Shown: piece by piece, positions 29,552 to 38,600 of the stretch
Position numbering within the stretch: position 1 is the first letter of the stretch
Layout of the letters: each line of letters opens with the position of its first letter
Virus record (IMG/VR): IMGVR_UViG_3300037246_000745
Location: 1 to 44,625 of that record
Length of the DNA: 44,625 bases
From: a virus
Strand: one strand, 5' to 3'
Notes under the pieces: model-generated
What the model was told of the DNA's origin: nothing
Seen by the model: only the letters and a program-made list of their open reading frames with translations
Databases searched by the model: none
Position numbers and translations under genes: made by a program

Positions 29552-29980
29552 ATGACTCCCAAGCAACAACGCTTCGTCGAGGAGTACGCACTCGACTTCA
29601 ACGCGACCCAGGCTGCGATCCGTGCCGGCTACTCCCAAAACTGCGCTAAGCAGATAGGGTCGGAGAACTTGTCCAAACCTGACATAGCTCAAGCTATCGC
29701 CGCGAAACTCCAGGAAGGGACAGAGCGAGCAGGCCTGAGCGTTGACTGGGTGCTGCAGGAATTGCGCGATACATACGACCACGCTCGCGCTTCGGGCCAG
29801 CTAGGGACCGCGCACGCATCCCTAGTCAGTCTCGGGAAGCACCTGGAGATGTGGCCATCGAAGATCACCATCACCGACGCTGACCGCACCGCTGCCCGCG
29901 TGGCTGCCGCTGCCCTGGGACTCGATGAGGCTGACGTACTGGCCGAGGTAGAGCGGGAGCTCAGGGAGGCGCGCAGTTGA
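29552..29980 (+). CDS. terS: Terminase small subunit
   Basis: This 142-residue protein has the N-terminal DNA-binding helix-turn-helix of the Terminase_2 (SPP1 gp1/P22-like) family: TPKQQRFVEEYALDFNATQA, AIRAGYSQNCAKQIGSENL. A long helical oligomerisation region follows, then an acidic C-terminus (ADVLAEVERELREARS) that would meet the large subunit. It recognises the packaging start of the concatemer. It is the first gene of the rightward late block, five genes ahead of the portal and separated from the large subunit by three small genes. Confidence 0.82.
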   Translation: MTPKQQRFVEEYALDFNATQAAIRAGYSQNCAKQIGSENLSKPDIAQAIAAKLQEGTERAGLSVDWVLQELRDTYDHARASGQLGTAHASLVSLGKHLEMWPSKITITDADRTAARVAAAALGLDEADVLAEVERELREARS

Positions 29981-30144
29981 TGCACACAGTGGACCGGCTC
30001 GCGATGCCTGACAAAGTACGTGAGGCGCTGAAACAGGCGCACTATGTCAACCTGGAAGTACGCGTGAATGGCGAATCAGTCACCTTCGAGGCGGACTGGT
30101 TGAAGGAGTACGCGATTTACGGTCCGAAGGAGGCGCGCGGGTGA
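29980..30144 (+). CDS. 54-residue hypothetical protein
   Basis: ATG 29980 shares a base with the terS stop. It has a helix (PDKVREALKQAH) then strands (VNLEVRVNGESVTFEA). It is coupled to the next gene. The function is unknown. Confidence 0.5.
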   Translation: MHTVDRLAMPDKVREALKQAHYVNLEVRVNGESVTFEADWLKEYAIYGPKEARG

Positions 30145-30344
30145 TGTGCTGGTGCTCTCACGCGGAAAAACGACACTGGAAGGTCCCCGTGATCGTCTCA
30201 TTCGCCGAACATGAGATGCGGGATGTCTGCGCGCAGTGCATGGACGAGCAGGCGAAGAGTAAGGGTGAGGGGTGGGACTGGTACTGGCACAGCTACGTGC
30301 AAGAGTCGCCTGAGTACGCCGAACACTACGCCGAGGTGACATAA
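30141..30344 (+). CDS. 67-residue Cys-rich protein
   Basis: GTG 30141 (or ATG 30144) follows AAGGAGG with better spacing for GTG. CWCSHAEKRHW and VCAQC give a zinc-binding pattern at the N-terminus, and the C-terminus is Trp/Tyr/Glu-rich. It lies between the terminase subunit genes. Confidence 0.6.
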   Translation: MMCWCSHAEKRHWKVPVIVSFAEHEMRDVCAQCMDEQAKSKGEGWDWYWHSYVQESPEYAEHYAEVT

Positions 30345-30464
30345 GTGCGCGTATCATGCCGATGGTGGGGATGCCGAAAGCCCGTATCTATTGACTCTAA
30401 GCACATAGTGCCACCGGCCGGTGACCAGGGTGCGCGCTCCCCGTTACGTCAAGAGGTAGTGTGA
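30345..30464 (+). CDS. 39-residue zinc-binding peptide
   Basis: GTG 30345 follows the previous stop at once, and the TGA at 30462-30464 overlaps the GTG of terL, which fixes the frame. SCRWWGCRKPVSIDSKH gives C-x4-C with a His. The packing on both sides makes it credible. Confidence 0.5.
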   Translation: MRVSCRWWGCRKPVSIDSKHIVPPAGDQGARSPLRQEVV

Positions 30465-31978
30465 CGCTAGTTGCTGAGCGTGCCACTCGGGCAGCGCTGC
30501 GTGTCGCTGAGCGTGAACGTGGTCACTCTCAGTACGAGCTCGACCCCGTGGGATTCGTGCGTGACGTGCTGGGGGAGCACCTGTGGAGTAAACAACGCGA
30601 GATCAGCGAGTCGGTACGCGACAACCGCCATACCGCGGTCCGCTCAGCACATGACACCGGCAAGAGCTTTGTAGCCTCGCGTCTGGCCGCATGGTGGTTG
30701 AGTGTCCATGCGGCCGGCGATGCGTTCGTAGTCACTACGGCACCGACGTTCGCTCAGGTGCGGGTGATCCTATGGCGTGAGATCATCAAGGCGCATAAGA
30801 AGGGCAATCTTCCAGGCCGCACGAATCAGACGGAATGGCACATCAATGAGGAGATCGTGGCGTACGGGCGGAAGCCGGCTGACTACGATGAGGAAGCGTT
30901 CCAGGGGATTCATGCGCGGTATGTGCTGGTGATTCTGGATGAGGCTAATGGCATCCCTAAGAGCCTGTGGGACGCAGTAGAGACGATCACGACGAACGAC
31001 GGTTGCCGGGTGCTGGCGATCGGGAACCCTGATAGCCCGCTCAGTCAGTTCAAGCGCGTATGCGACCCTGGCACGACCTGGAACGTGATCCACGTAGACG
31101 GGCTCGAGTCCCCAAATTTCACTGGCGAGGACGTGCCGGACATCCTGGGAGAGCTCTTGCTGAGTCCTACGTGGGTGGAGGAGCGCAAGCTAGACTGGGG
31201 TGAGGACTCACCACTCTTTCAGTCGAAGGTGCGAGGGAACTTCCCGAAGGTGCCTGAGGGTGCGGTGTACCGGGAGCTAGCAGCATCACAGCAATGGTTC
31301 GGCCCATTACCGAAGTTCCAGCGGTTTGTGGGTGGGCTCGACTTTGGAGGAGCGAATGATCAGGCGCACAAGACAGCCGGCGTGGTTGCCGGGATTGCCA
31401 CCGATGGATCTACTGACCTTGCTCGCGTCGCGGTCGGAGGATCGAAGGGTGTCCTTGTACGAACGCATCACTTTGAGCATTCAGGACCGCTCGTCCTTGA
31501 TCAGCTCATCGAGTGGATGCGAGAGGTTGAGCGACAGTTAGGACGTCGGGTGGAGTGGCGCGCGGATAAGAGTCAGTTCGGGTGGATCAATCAGGCGTCG
31601 AAGATGTTCCTGGTCGAGCCGGCAGACGGTGGACCTGGTTCAGTGGCGCTTGGGATTGGGTTGCAGCGCCGGCGTATGCAGGTGGGGAGTTCGTTCTTTG
31701 TTGAGGAGCTGACCAGACCACCGCTGTTCCTCTCGGGTGATGAAGTAGGGCAAGAGATGGCGGGCGATGCGTGGTATGACCGCATGATGAACTACGTGTG
31801 GGAGTTGCAGCCGGACGAGACCAAGCTGGTCAAGGGTGTGCCACTGAAGCGTAACGATGACACTCCAGATGCTGATCGGTACATGCATGAAGCGGTAGAC
31901 GCGTTCCCGCAAGACCTCAGACCGGCAATCAGTCACCGTGACATGAGCGGTAGGCCCTTAGCGAAGCGAGCAGTGTGA
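30461..31978 (+). CDS. terL: Terminase large subunit
   Basis: It is 505 residues from GTG 30461 (GTGA overlap). The ATPase half has a Walker A-like SAHDTGKS (62-69), VTTAPTFAQV (91-100), a Walker B VLVILDEAN (155-163) and the coupling segment AIGNP near 187. The nuclease half begins near residue 290 (GLDFGGANDQ, with the first acidic metal ligand) and includes WRADKSQFG. It drives packaging of DNA into the prohead through the portal. The length is normal for the family. Confidence 0.9.
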   Translation: MTLVAERATRAALRVAERERGHSQYELDPVGFVRDVLGEHLWSKQREISESVRDNRHTAVRSAHDTGKSFVASRLAAWWLSVHAAGDAFVVTTAPTFAQVRVILWREIIKAHKKGNLPGRTNQTEWHINEEIVAYGRKPADYDEEAFQGIHARYVLVILDEANGIPKSLWDAVETITTNDGCRVLAIGNPDSPLSQFKRVCDPGTTWNVIHVDGLESPNFTGEDVPDILGELLLSPTWVEERKLDWGEDSPLFQSKVRGNFPKVPEGAVYRELAASQQWFGPLPKFQRFVGGLDFGGANDQAHKTAGVVAGIATDGSTDLARVAVGGSKGVLVRTHHFEHSGPLVLDQLIEWMREVERQLGRRVEWRADKSQFGWINQASKMFLVEPADGGPGSVALGIGLQRRRMQVGSSFFVEELTRPPLFLSGDEVGQEMAGDAWYDRMMNYVWELQPDETKLVKGVPLKRNDDTPDADRYMHEAVDAFPQDLRPAISHRDMSGRPLAKRAV

Positions 31979-32109
31979 TGGCATCAGTACGAGTGATACG
32001 GGAGAATATGGACCGCTGGAACGCACGAAGCGTACCCCGAATCAATGCGACATGGTGGATGCGTCCTGTGTTCGCTGTCGATCGCCTGTTCGCTAGGTTG
32101 GGGCTATGA
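31978..32109 (+). CDS. 43-residue basic peptide
   Basis: ATG 31978 shares a base with the terL stop. It is Arg/Trp-rich (RENMDRWNARSVPRINATWW). ATGA overlaps with the next frame, which supports translation. The function is unknown. Confidence 0.45.
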   Translation: MASVRVIRENMDRWNARSVPRINATWWMRPVFAVDRLFARLGL

Positions 32110-32243
32110 AGCACTGCCAGTCACTCGACGATGCGACCGCGATGCCGACTGTCGAGCGTTGGGAGCGGCTCAAACAGGCTGACAAGAATCGCTTGCTGTG
32201 GTGGGACGGGCAGATAGCACAATGGGAGCACACCCGTGGTTAG
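32106..32243 (+). CDS. 45-residue peptide
   Basis: ATG 32106 (ATGA) to TAG 32241-32243, overlapping the portal start by 8 bp. It is a Trp- and Lys-containing helix (ERWERLKQADKNRLLWWDGQ). The function is unknown. Confidence 0.45.
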   Translation: MKHCQSLDDATAMPTVERWERLKQADKNRLLWWDGQIAQWEHTRG

Positions 32244-34347
32244 CGTAGTGCGTGGCGCAGAGCAGAAGGCTAAGCCTGAGCAGGCGTATAGCGAGTCTCA
32301 GGTAGGCGAGATTCTCCGCGAGATGTGGATCGAGAACACTGAGCACCTCAACCGGCTCCACGTCCGGCGGCTGCTGCTGGATATCGTGCAAGAGACGTTG
32401 CACAACCCCAATACCGGCACCTATCTGCCCCCACCGTTCGACACATCCAAACTGATCTTCCAGGCGGTGTTGGCTGAGCCGATGCGTGCCGTGCAGAACT
32501 TCAGCTCCCGCATCGCTGCGAATGAGGTGCAGGTAGAGGTGATTCCCACCTCGCTCAAGGGCTCAGAGATTGGGAAGACGCAGGATAAGAACGCTGCCGA
32601 GCAAGAGCGGTTGTTAACTTCACAGTGGGATGCCGTAGACGGGCGGCAGGCGCAGGAACAGATCGCATGGAGTCAGAGTTGGGGTCGGGTGGGCTGGTAT
32701 CTGACGCTACCTCGTGATGTGGGTTGGGGATTGCCTGATCGGGACTACTTCGAAGACTTGACTGATGGTGAAGTGGAATCGATGAAGGCGCAGGGTGTGA
32801 TCAGCCCTCGTGCTAGCAAGTTTGGGCGAAACCCTGAGTCTGGCGAGAACTGGATGCAGCGTCGGCGGAAGGCGGCAGAGGATAACGCGATCAATGCGCG
32901 ATCCCTGTTCACGCTCGAGCCCTTGCCCCCGGATATGGTCTTACCGCGGTATGAGAAGAGTGGCACGGGTGGGAAGCGGCTGAAGTATGCGTTTGTACTG
33001 GAAGAACTGCCGCCGCAGGACTTTAGGCCCGGCTCTGACCTGCTGAAGGCAGTGGCTAAGCGGCTGGACATGAACGAGCACGACGCCTCACGGCTCTCGA
33101 TCATGATGAAAGATGGCCGGGTGACTGCCGGTATCCCCGAGGGTGGGGAACGGCTGAGTCAGCGTGACTCGACGTTTGTGCTTGCGCGGTTCATCACGCG
33201 TGACGAGATCTACTACTACATCACCACGGACGGCGGGCAGGCCGGCGGAGTGCTGGCATTCCATCAGAACTTCGGTGGGAATGATGTCCCGCTGTACCCG
33301 GCAGGCTCGAACACGACTGACTCACGCAGGCCAGGCGGGGAATTCTCCTCGCACATGGAGCAGATCTTCGCGCAGATCCCGTTACTCAACCAGATTGAGA
33401 CGCTGCTGAGCAACGTAGCGACATGGAACGCGCTTGGCCGGTTCGTGGTGGAGGATGTCGACGGGCGATTGGTTGCGGACGAAGACGGCGAACCACTGGT
33501 GATCAAGACGGGTGACGATATCGTGGGCATGGACCCATCGCAGATCGCCACCACCCGCGGCAAGATCAAACAGCTTGTGATTGATGCCCCGATGCTGCTG
33601 CAACTGCTGGAGTTCTACACTGCGCGACTTGATGCACAGATGCCGTCACAGGTCACTGAGGGCGTCACTGGGGCGTCTCAGCCGGCGTGGAGCGTGCGTC
33701 TGAGCCTTGAGGCGAGCACAGAGCTGCTCAGGAGCGCAGTACGCAACCACGCCGATGCCGTGCAGAGCGTGATGCAGCGCTGGATCTGGTGGATGCGTAC
33801 GCTGGATGAGCCCGTGTTCTCCTTCGCTGCCCCTGGACGCAGGGGGTCGAAGCGTGCCGTACGTGGATTGATTGAGTTCCAGCCTGAGAATCTGGCCGAG
33901 ACGATCATCGTGCAGCAGTCCACCGTGGATGCACAGCAGCGGATTATCTTGCAGCAGCAGGGCATTGAGCTCGAGGCCGGCGGGCATATCACACCGGAAG
34001 AGAAATTTAGAACGTACTTCCTTGCCGATGACCCTGAAGAGATGGAGATCCTGTCCATTGCGAGCAAGTTGGAGAATGCAGCGCTATTCGGCGCCTCAGA
34101 CATCATCCAGCAGGGCTCTGTGGCGTGGGATACGATGCTGGCTATCCGTGGTCAGATCACTGATCGACTGTTGCTCTTATCGCCAGCGTTCGCCCTGGAG
34201 ACGGCTACGGACATGGCGGAGAGTGCCGCGATCAACGCGAACCAGCCGAAGGGGAACGTGTCACAGGCAACCGGGCAGATTGAGCCGGGGATCGGCATGG
34301 CGCTGACTCAGAATCCGTTACAATCACCTCAAGGCGTAGCACCATAG
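32236..34347 (+). CDS. Portal protein
   Basis: It is 703 residues from GTG 32236. It has a helical stem-like region (RNHADAVQSVMQRWIWWMRT near 500) and the general layout of large podoviral portals: N-terminal helix ESQVGEILREMWIENTEHLN, central wing, and a low-complexity Gln/Asn C-terminus (about 580-703). It sits directly after the terminase and before the internal proteins. The dodecamer would form the capsid vertex through which DNA passes. The family is inferred from order and length as much as from sequence. Confidence 0.75.
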   Translation: MVSVVRGAEQKAKPEQAYSESQVGEILREMWIENTEHLNRLHVRRLLLDIVQETLHNPNTGTYLPPPFDTSKLIFQAVLAEPMRAVQNFSSRIAANEVQVEVIPTSLKGSEIGKTQDKNAAEQERLLTSQWDAVDGRQAQEQIAWSQSWGRVGWYLTLPRDVGWGLPDRDYFEDLTDGEVESMKAQGVISPRASKFGRNPESGENWMQRRRKAAEDNAINARSLFTLEPLPPDMVLPRYEKSGTGGKRLKYAFVLEELPPQDFRPGSDLLKAVAKRLDMNEHDASRLSIMMKDGRVTAGIPEGGERLSQRDSTFVLARFITRDEIYYYITTDGGQAGGVLAFHQNFGGNDVPLYPAGSNTTDSRRPGGEFSSHMEQIFAQIPLLNQIETLLSNVATWNALGRFVVEDVDGRLVADEDGEPLVIKTGDDIVGMDPSQIATTRGKIKQLVIDAPMLLQLLEFYTARLDAQMPSQVTEGVTGASQPAWSVRLSLEASTELLRSAVRNHADAVQSVMQRWIWWMRTLDEPVFSFAAPGRRGSKRAVRGLIEFQPENLAETIIVQQSTVDAQQRIILQQQGIELEAGGHITPEEKFRTYFLADDPEEMEILSIASKLENAALFGASDIIQQGSVAWDTMLAIRGQITDRLLLLSPAFALETATDMAESAAINANQPKGNVSQATGQIEPGIGMALTQNPLQSPQGVAP

Positions 34348-34356
34348 GAGGTTGAG

Positions 34357-34914
34357 ATGGAATCCGGAAACACAGATGTGAGCCAGTGGAGTATGGCTAT
34401 CACTCCGAAGGTGGAACTGGTGGACAACCAGATGATCTACGTAGAGCCTGAGCGGGTGCTGACATACATGGATGATGGCACGCCCATCACCGATTCTGCC
34501 GAGGTCGCCGCATTGTTCGCCGCCCTCTCTGCTGAGGATGTGGACCACGATTCGTTGCTAGGGCGTGTAGCGCAAGAGATTGCACGGCAGGTGGGCGAAC
34601 CTGAGTTCGTAGCAGCAGTAGCGAACGGTCAACTACAGACAGAGGCCGGTACCGAAGCGCTGTTGGAGGGGCACATCTGGGGCGCGAGCGATGAAGCCGA
34701 CAACGATATGATCGACGTGTTGGTGAAGCGCATCGAGACCCTAGAGCGGGCAGTGCTGAAGCATTGGCTGAGAGCGACTTCCGAGTGGGACATTGCTCGC
34801 AATGGCTATTGCATTCACTGTGACGTGCGAGGGCACCTGTACGACGGATTCCGCGCAGAACACGCCCCCGACTGCATCGTCCCTGCCCTACTGGAGAAAT
34901 ATCCAGATGTCTGA
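34357..34914 (+). CDS. 185-residue hypothetical protein
   Basis: ATG 34357 follows ATAGGAGGT. It is acidic with a long helical middle (residues 50-125), and ends in a zinc-like site: YCIHCDVRGH and APDCIVPA. It could be a head-assembly or cofactor protein; it is unrecognised. Confidence 0.6.
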   Translation: MESGNTDVSQWSMAITPKVELVDNQMIYVEPERVLTYMDDGTPITDSAEVAALFAALSAEDVDHDSLLGRVAQEIARQVGEPEFVAAVANGQLQTEAGTEALLEGHIWGASDEADNDMIDVLVKRIETLERAVLKHWLRATSEWDIARNGYCIHCDVRGHLYDGFRAEHAPDCIVPALLEKYPDV

Positions 34915-35125
34915 GTTCACGCATGAACTGGCAATTTGTCGTTCCTTGCTCGATCCGTTTGAGGATTGGATGGGTCGCGACGGGATGAACCAGCCGGACA
35001 ACTGCACGCACCATTGGCATGTCGAGTTTTCGAACATGGCTCAGTGCTGTGGATGCGCCTTGACTCAATACGGTGTGCCGCAGGAATTCATGGTGGCTGA
35101 GGTGACCGGTGGCGACGGGTCCTGA
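34907..35125 (+). CDS. 72-residue Cys/His protein
   Basis: It is read from ATG 34907, overlapping the previous gene by 8 bp; the frame open from 34793 lies inside it. CTHHWHVEFSNMAQCCGCAL gives a zinc-binding pattern (C-x-H-H...C-C-x-C). The function is unknown. Confidence 0.6.
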   Translation: MSEFTHELAICRSLLDPFEDWMGRDGMNQPDNCTHHWHVEFSNMAQCCGCALTQYGVPQEFMVAEVTGGDGS

Positions 35126-35489
35126 GAAGCTCGAACTTGCCTCACAACGGGCCGTAGACCACGGTGCCGATACGATGCTCGCTGCTCTCGAGCTCCAGTT
35201 AGGCCCTGACGGCAACGCATACGGGCAGCTCCCAGTACGCAACGGTGGCGACTTCATCGACTTTTACAACGACCTACGGGAACGTGACTTCGAAGTACCA
35301 GGGCCGCCGCAAGTGGATGAGAACGGCGAAGAAGTGTTGGACGAGGAGGGCAACCCGATCCTGTTGCCCGGCCCCACGGTGAAGATCAGCGTGCTGAGAA
35401 TGCTCAGGGGGGTGAATCCCAAGCTCGCGGAGCAGTTGGATCGGCAGTTCAGGAAAGAGATGGAGCGGGTACAGGAGCGGGTGAGCTGA
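35109..35489 (+). CDS. 126-residue hypothetical protein
   Basis: GTG 35109 follows GAGGTG. It has a helical N-terminus, a middle with duplicated acidic turns (DENGEEVLDEEGNPILLPGP), and a basic helical end (LAEQLDRQFRKEMERVQERV). Position suggests a head-related protein. Confidence 0.6.
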   Translation: MATGPEKLELASQRAVDHGADTMLAALELQLGPDGNAYGQLPVRNGGDFIDFYNDLRERDFEVPGPPQVDENGEEVLDEEGNPILLPGPTVKISVLRMLRGVNPKLAEQLDRQFRKEMERVQERVS

Positions 35490-35665
35490 TGGTATTGTGC
35501 GACTTTTGCAGGGAATGGAACCACGATCGCACGCGTATGCCCGTCAAGCGCGAGGGTGAATATCTGCTTGGTGAATACGGTGGGCGTGAAATCCATCTGT
35601 GTGGCTTGCACTTGGCTGAGGTGAAGCTAACCCCTGCTCCTATACAAATACGGATTAACTCCTGA
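35489..35665 (+). CDS. 58-residue zinc-ribbon protein
   Basis: ATG 35489 is in TGATG, and TGA 35663-35665 overlaps the giant gene's ATG. CDFCREWNHDR and LHLCGLHLAEV-type C/H pairs (LCGLH) indicate a ribbon. The function is unknown. Confidence 0.6.
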   Translation: MVLCDFCREWNHDRTRMPVKREGEYLLGEYGGREIHLCGLHLAEVKLTPAPIQIRINS

Positions 35666-38600
35666 TGGCTACGTTCTGGGAGAACCGCGGCAACCGTACC
35701 CGGCGTATCCGTGACGGTACCGAGCGCTTCCCCGAGTTCAACGGGCGCAACTTCGATGAGATCGCTGAGATTGACGCGTTTGCGCGATTCGGTGGCGAAC
35801 GTCCCTCACAGATGGGGCGTGACTCGGACCAGTCGCTCGCACGAATTGGGCTGACTGATGAGGAGCAGAAGGAAGTAGAGCAGCAAGCGCGGACCATCGG
35901 GGATCTCGATGTGGGTCAGCGACAGTTGTTCCGCGAAGGGTTCCCTGAACCTATTTCGTCACTGACGCCGCAGGATATTGCGGAAACACGTCGTATTGAC
36001 GTAGGCCCAACGCTCACGCAGCCAGTTCCGCAGCCAGAGCGGGTTGATAGCCCGGAATTCGTCGCAGCACAGCGCCAATTGAGTGGCAGAGCGTTCCCAG
36101 AGCGTCAGCCGGGGATCGAAGAGGCGCTGAGGGCTACGGCGGCGTTTGAACGGGCAGGCGGAGCTCCTGACAGGCCGCTTCCAGATCTCCCATTGATTGA
36201 GCGCGTCGCCAAAGCGTTCGACAAGTTCGTGGAAGACACGATTGATGAGACTGCGCGGCTAGGACAGATTGGATTTGAATCGGTACAGAGCGGCGAGAAT
36301 TTCATCAATCTGTGGGTGAATGCCGTCACGGGCAAAACTTCAGAGGATATTGTGGGTGGTGAGGGCTTCAGGATTCAGGAGCAGGACTGGTATGAGCGTC
36401 AGCCCCGTTTCTTCCATGAAGTCGTAGACGCATTCAATGTGGTCAACTTCGCTACGGTCGGCGGTGGGCTTGGCGCCGGTGCAGCGCTCAGAACAGCTGC
36501 AGCAGCGCGCACGGGAGCCTCGGCTAAAGTATTGCTCGGGCTCGCCAACGTCGTAGAACCCTTCGCTGCCAAGCCGGGTGCAGCGCTGCTGGGGGAGATT
36601 GGGGCAGAAGTAGGAGCGATTGAGGGTGTTCGTGCCGCAGGCGAGTTGACCGAAGATGCGCCAGCGCCAGTGAGGCTCGCCGCGCAGGGGGTGGGACTGC
36701 TTGCAGGTGGTGTAGCAGGTGGTGTAGCCGGTTTCAAGGGGCCAGACATCCTCAAGTCTGCCCAGGATCTCCCGATTGGGCTTTCGATCAAGCAGGTAGG
36801 CGATGGTGCGCTAACTGTGCCACCCGTACAAGGTCCACAGACGGCGCTTGAGTCAGGCCGGGTTGCGATTCTCGACGCATTGAAGCAAGAACGCACTATC
36901 GAACGGCTTGGTATTCGTGCGCGAGAGGTGCGTGAAGGACGCGCACGGCAATTTGAGACAGCGCAGGAGGCCGGAGCTGCGGCAGGACTACGAGGTGGAG
37001 ATGCCGAGGATGTCGCAGCGGCACAGTTTGCTGGACTCCGGTCTGAGCGATTACGGCAGACATTCGCGGAGCCCGTTGAACTGGTGGAACCACAGCGAAA
37101 AGCCCTGGTTGCAGAACTGCAACGGATGCTGGATGAGGGGGAGATAGATTTCCCCACATGGATCAATGCGGCCAAGGGACTGAACAACCTACTGACAGGT
37201 GAGGGATTGACTCCGTTTTTCCTTGGTCAGACTCCGCAGAAGAACGTAGCGAACGCCTTGCGTCGGTTGGTGGGCGAAGACGTGATCGCTGCTGCGGGGA
37301 CACGCGGACGGCGATTGACAGCCGAACAGGCAGCGATCAGGGCCGCAGCCGAGGATTTGCGCGCCCAGCGTCAAGTATTGCTTACGGCACGACAACAACA
37401 GCGTGAACTCAGGACTGGCCGGACTGACAAGCCCGCCTTTGGTGAGGAGCGCGCAACGGGCGGCACCATTGCTGAAGATGCCCAGATCAAGGCGCTCGAC
37501 GCTCGAATCAAGGAACTTGAGGGCGATCTCGACATCACCACCTCGACGGGCGCGCTGGCAACGCTGAGAGAACGTAGGTTCGATGTCGTCGATGACTTGC
37601 GCCGCCAGCGCGCCCGTATCGTTAGCGGAGAACAACAGGCGCGGCTAGCGCGAACCGGACGAACGGATAAGCCTGCCTTTGGAGAAGAGCGTGCAACTGG
37701 TGGGACCATCGCTCAGGATGCCCAAATCGAATCCATTGATGCGCGAATCAAGGAACTTGAATCTGACATTGACATCACGACCCCTACGGGAGCCCGTGCG
37801 GCAATCCGGGCAGGCGTTGAAGGTGATGAGGCGCTGCGTGCCGAGGAACTGATTACTCCCGGGCAACGCGCCCGTGCGCTCAAGACAGGCCGTGCCGAAA
37901 AGCCTGCGTTCGACGAACAGGCTGGAGTTGCGAGCACCAAATTAGACCAACTCATTATTGACGCGCGAATCAAGGAACTCGAAACAGACATCGACATCAC
38001 GACTCCTACCGGCGCGCGTGCTGCGCTGGGTGAAGCGCGTATCCGTGGGCAGGCAGACGAAGCGGCGCGCGAGTCGGTGAACAAAGCCGTCATCGCTGCG
38101 CGTAAGGCCCGGAACGCCGCCGAAGAGGCCCTGATACGCGAGACGCGAGACGATAACATCGAGGGTGTCGCAAGGCTGCACAATGCCAGGACCAACTTCG
38201 AGGCTAAGGAAGCGCGTAAGGCGTTCAATGCGGTAGAGGCGCTCGAACAAACGCATCCGAACAAGCAGACGCTGATGGATCGCTTCGATGCCCTGATGGA
38301 ACGCCCTCTGACGGGCACACCTGCTGGTGAGCGAGTGATTGGTGAGTCTGGCAAGCCCACAGGGGCTCGCGGTGAGACGCCATCTCCGCGGGTGCCGCGG
38401 GAGATCCGTGACGACGTGCGCAAGACGATTGAACTCTGGCTAGAGGGGACTGAAGCGCGACTAGCGCACGAGGTGGTTGAGTCTGGCCCGCTCATCCGCA
38501 CGATTGACGCACAGATTTTAGGCAAGTTGGATAGTCCCGTTTTGACACACGCAGTCTATCGCCGGACGTTGCTTGAACAAGTGTTCGTGAAACAGGGCCT

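Noticed and set aside
37414-38034. CRISPR-like array
   Set aside because: The regular repeats are about 235 bp apart, are in frame and encode protein repeats of the giant virion protein.
36399-38525. Leftward frames of 262 and 270 residues opposite the giant gene
   Set aside because: They are Ser/Ala/Arg-rich antisense shadows caused by codon bias; no ribosome binding site is present.
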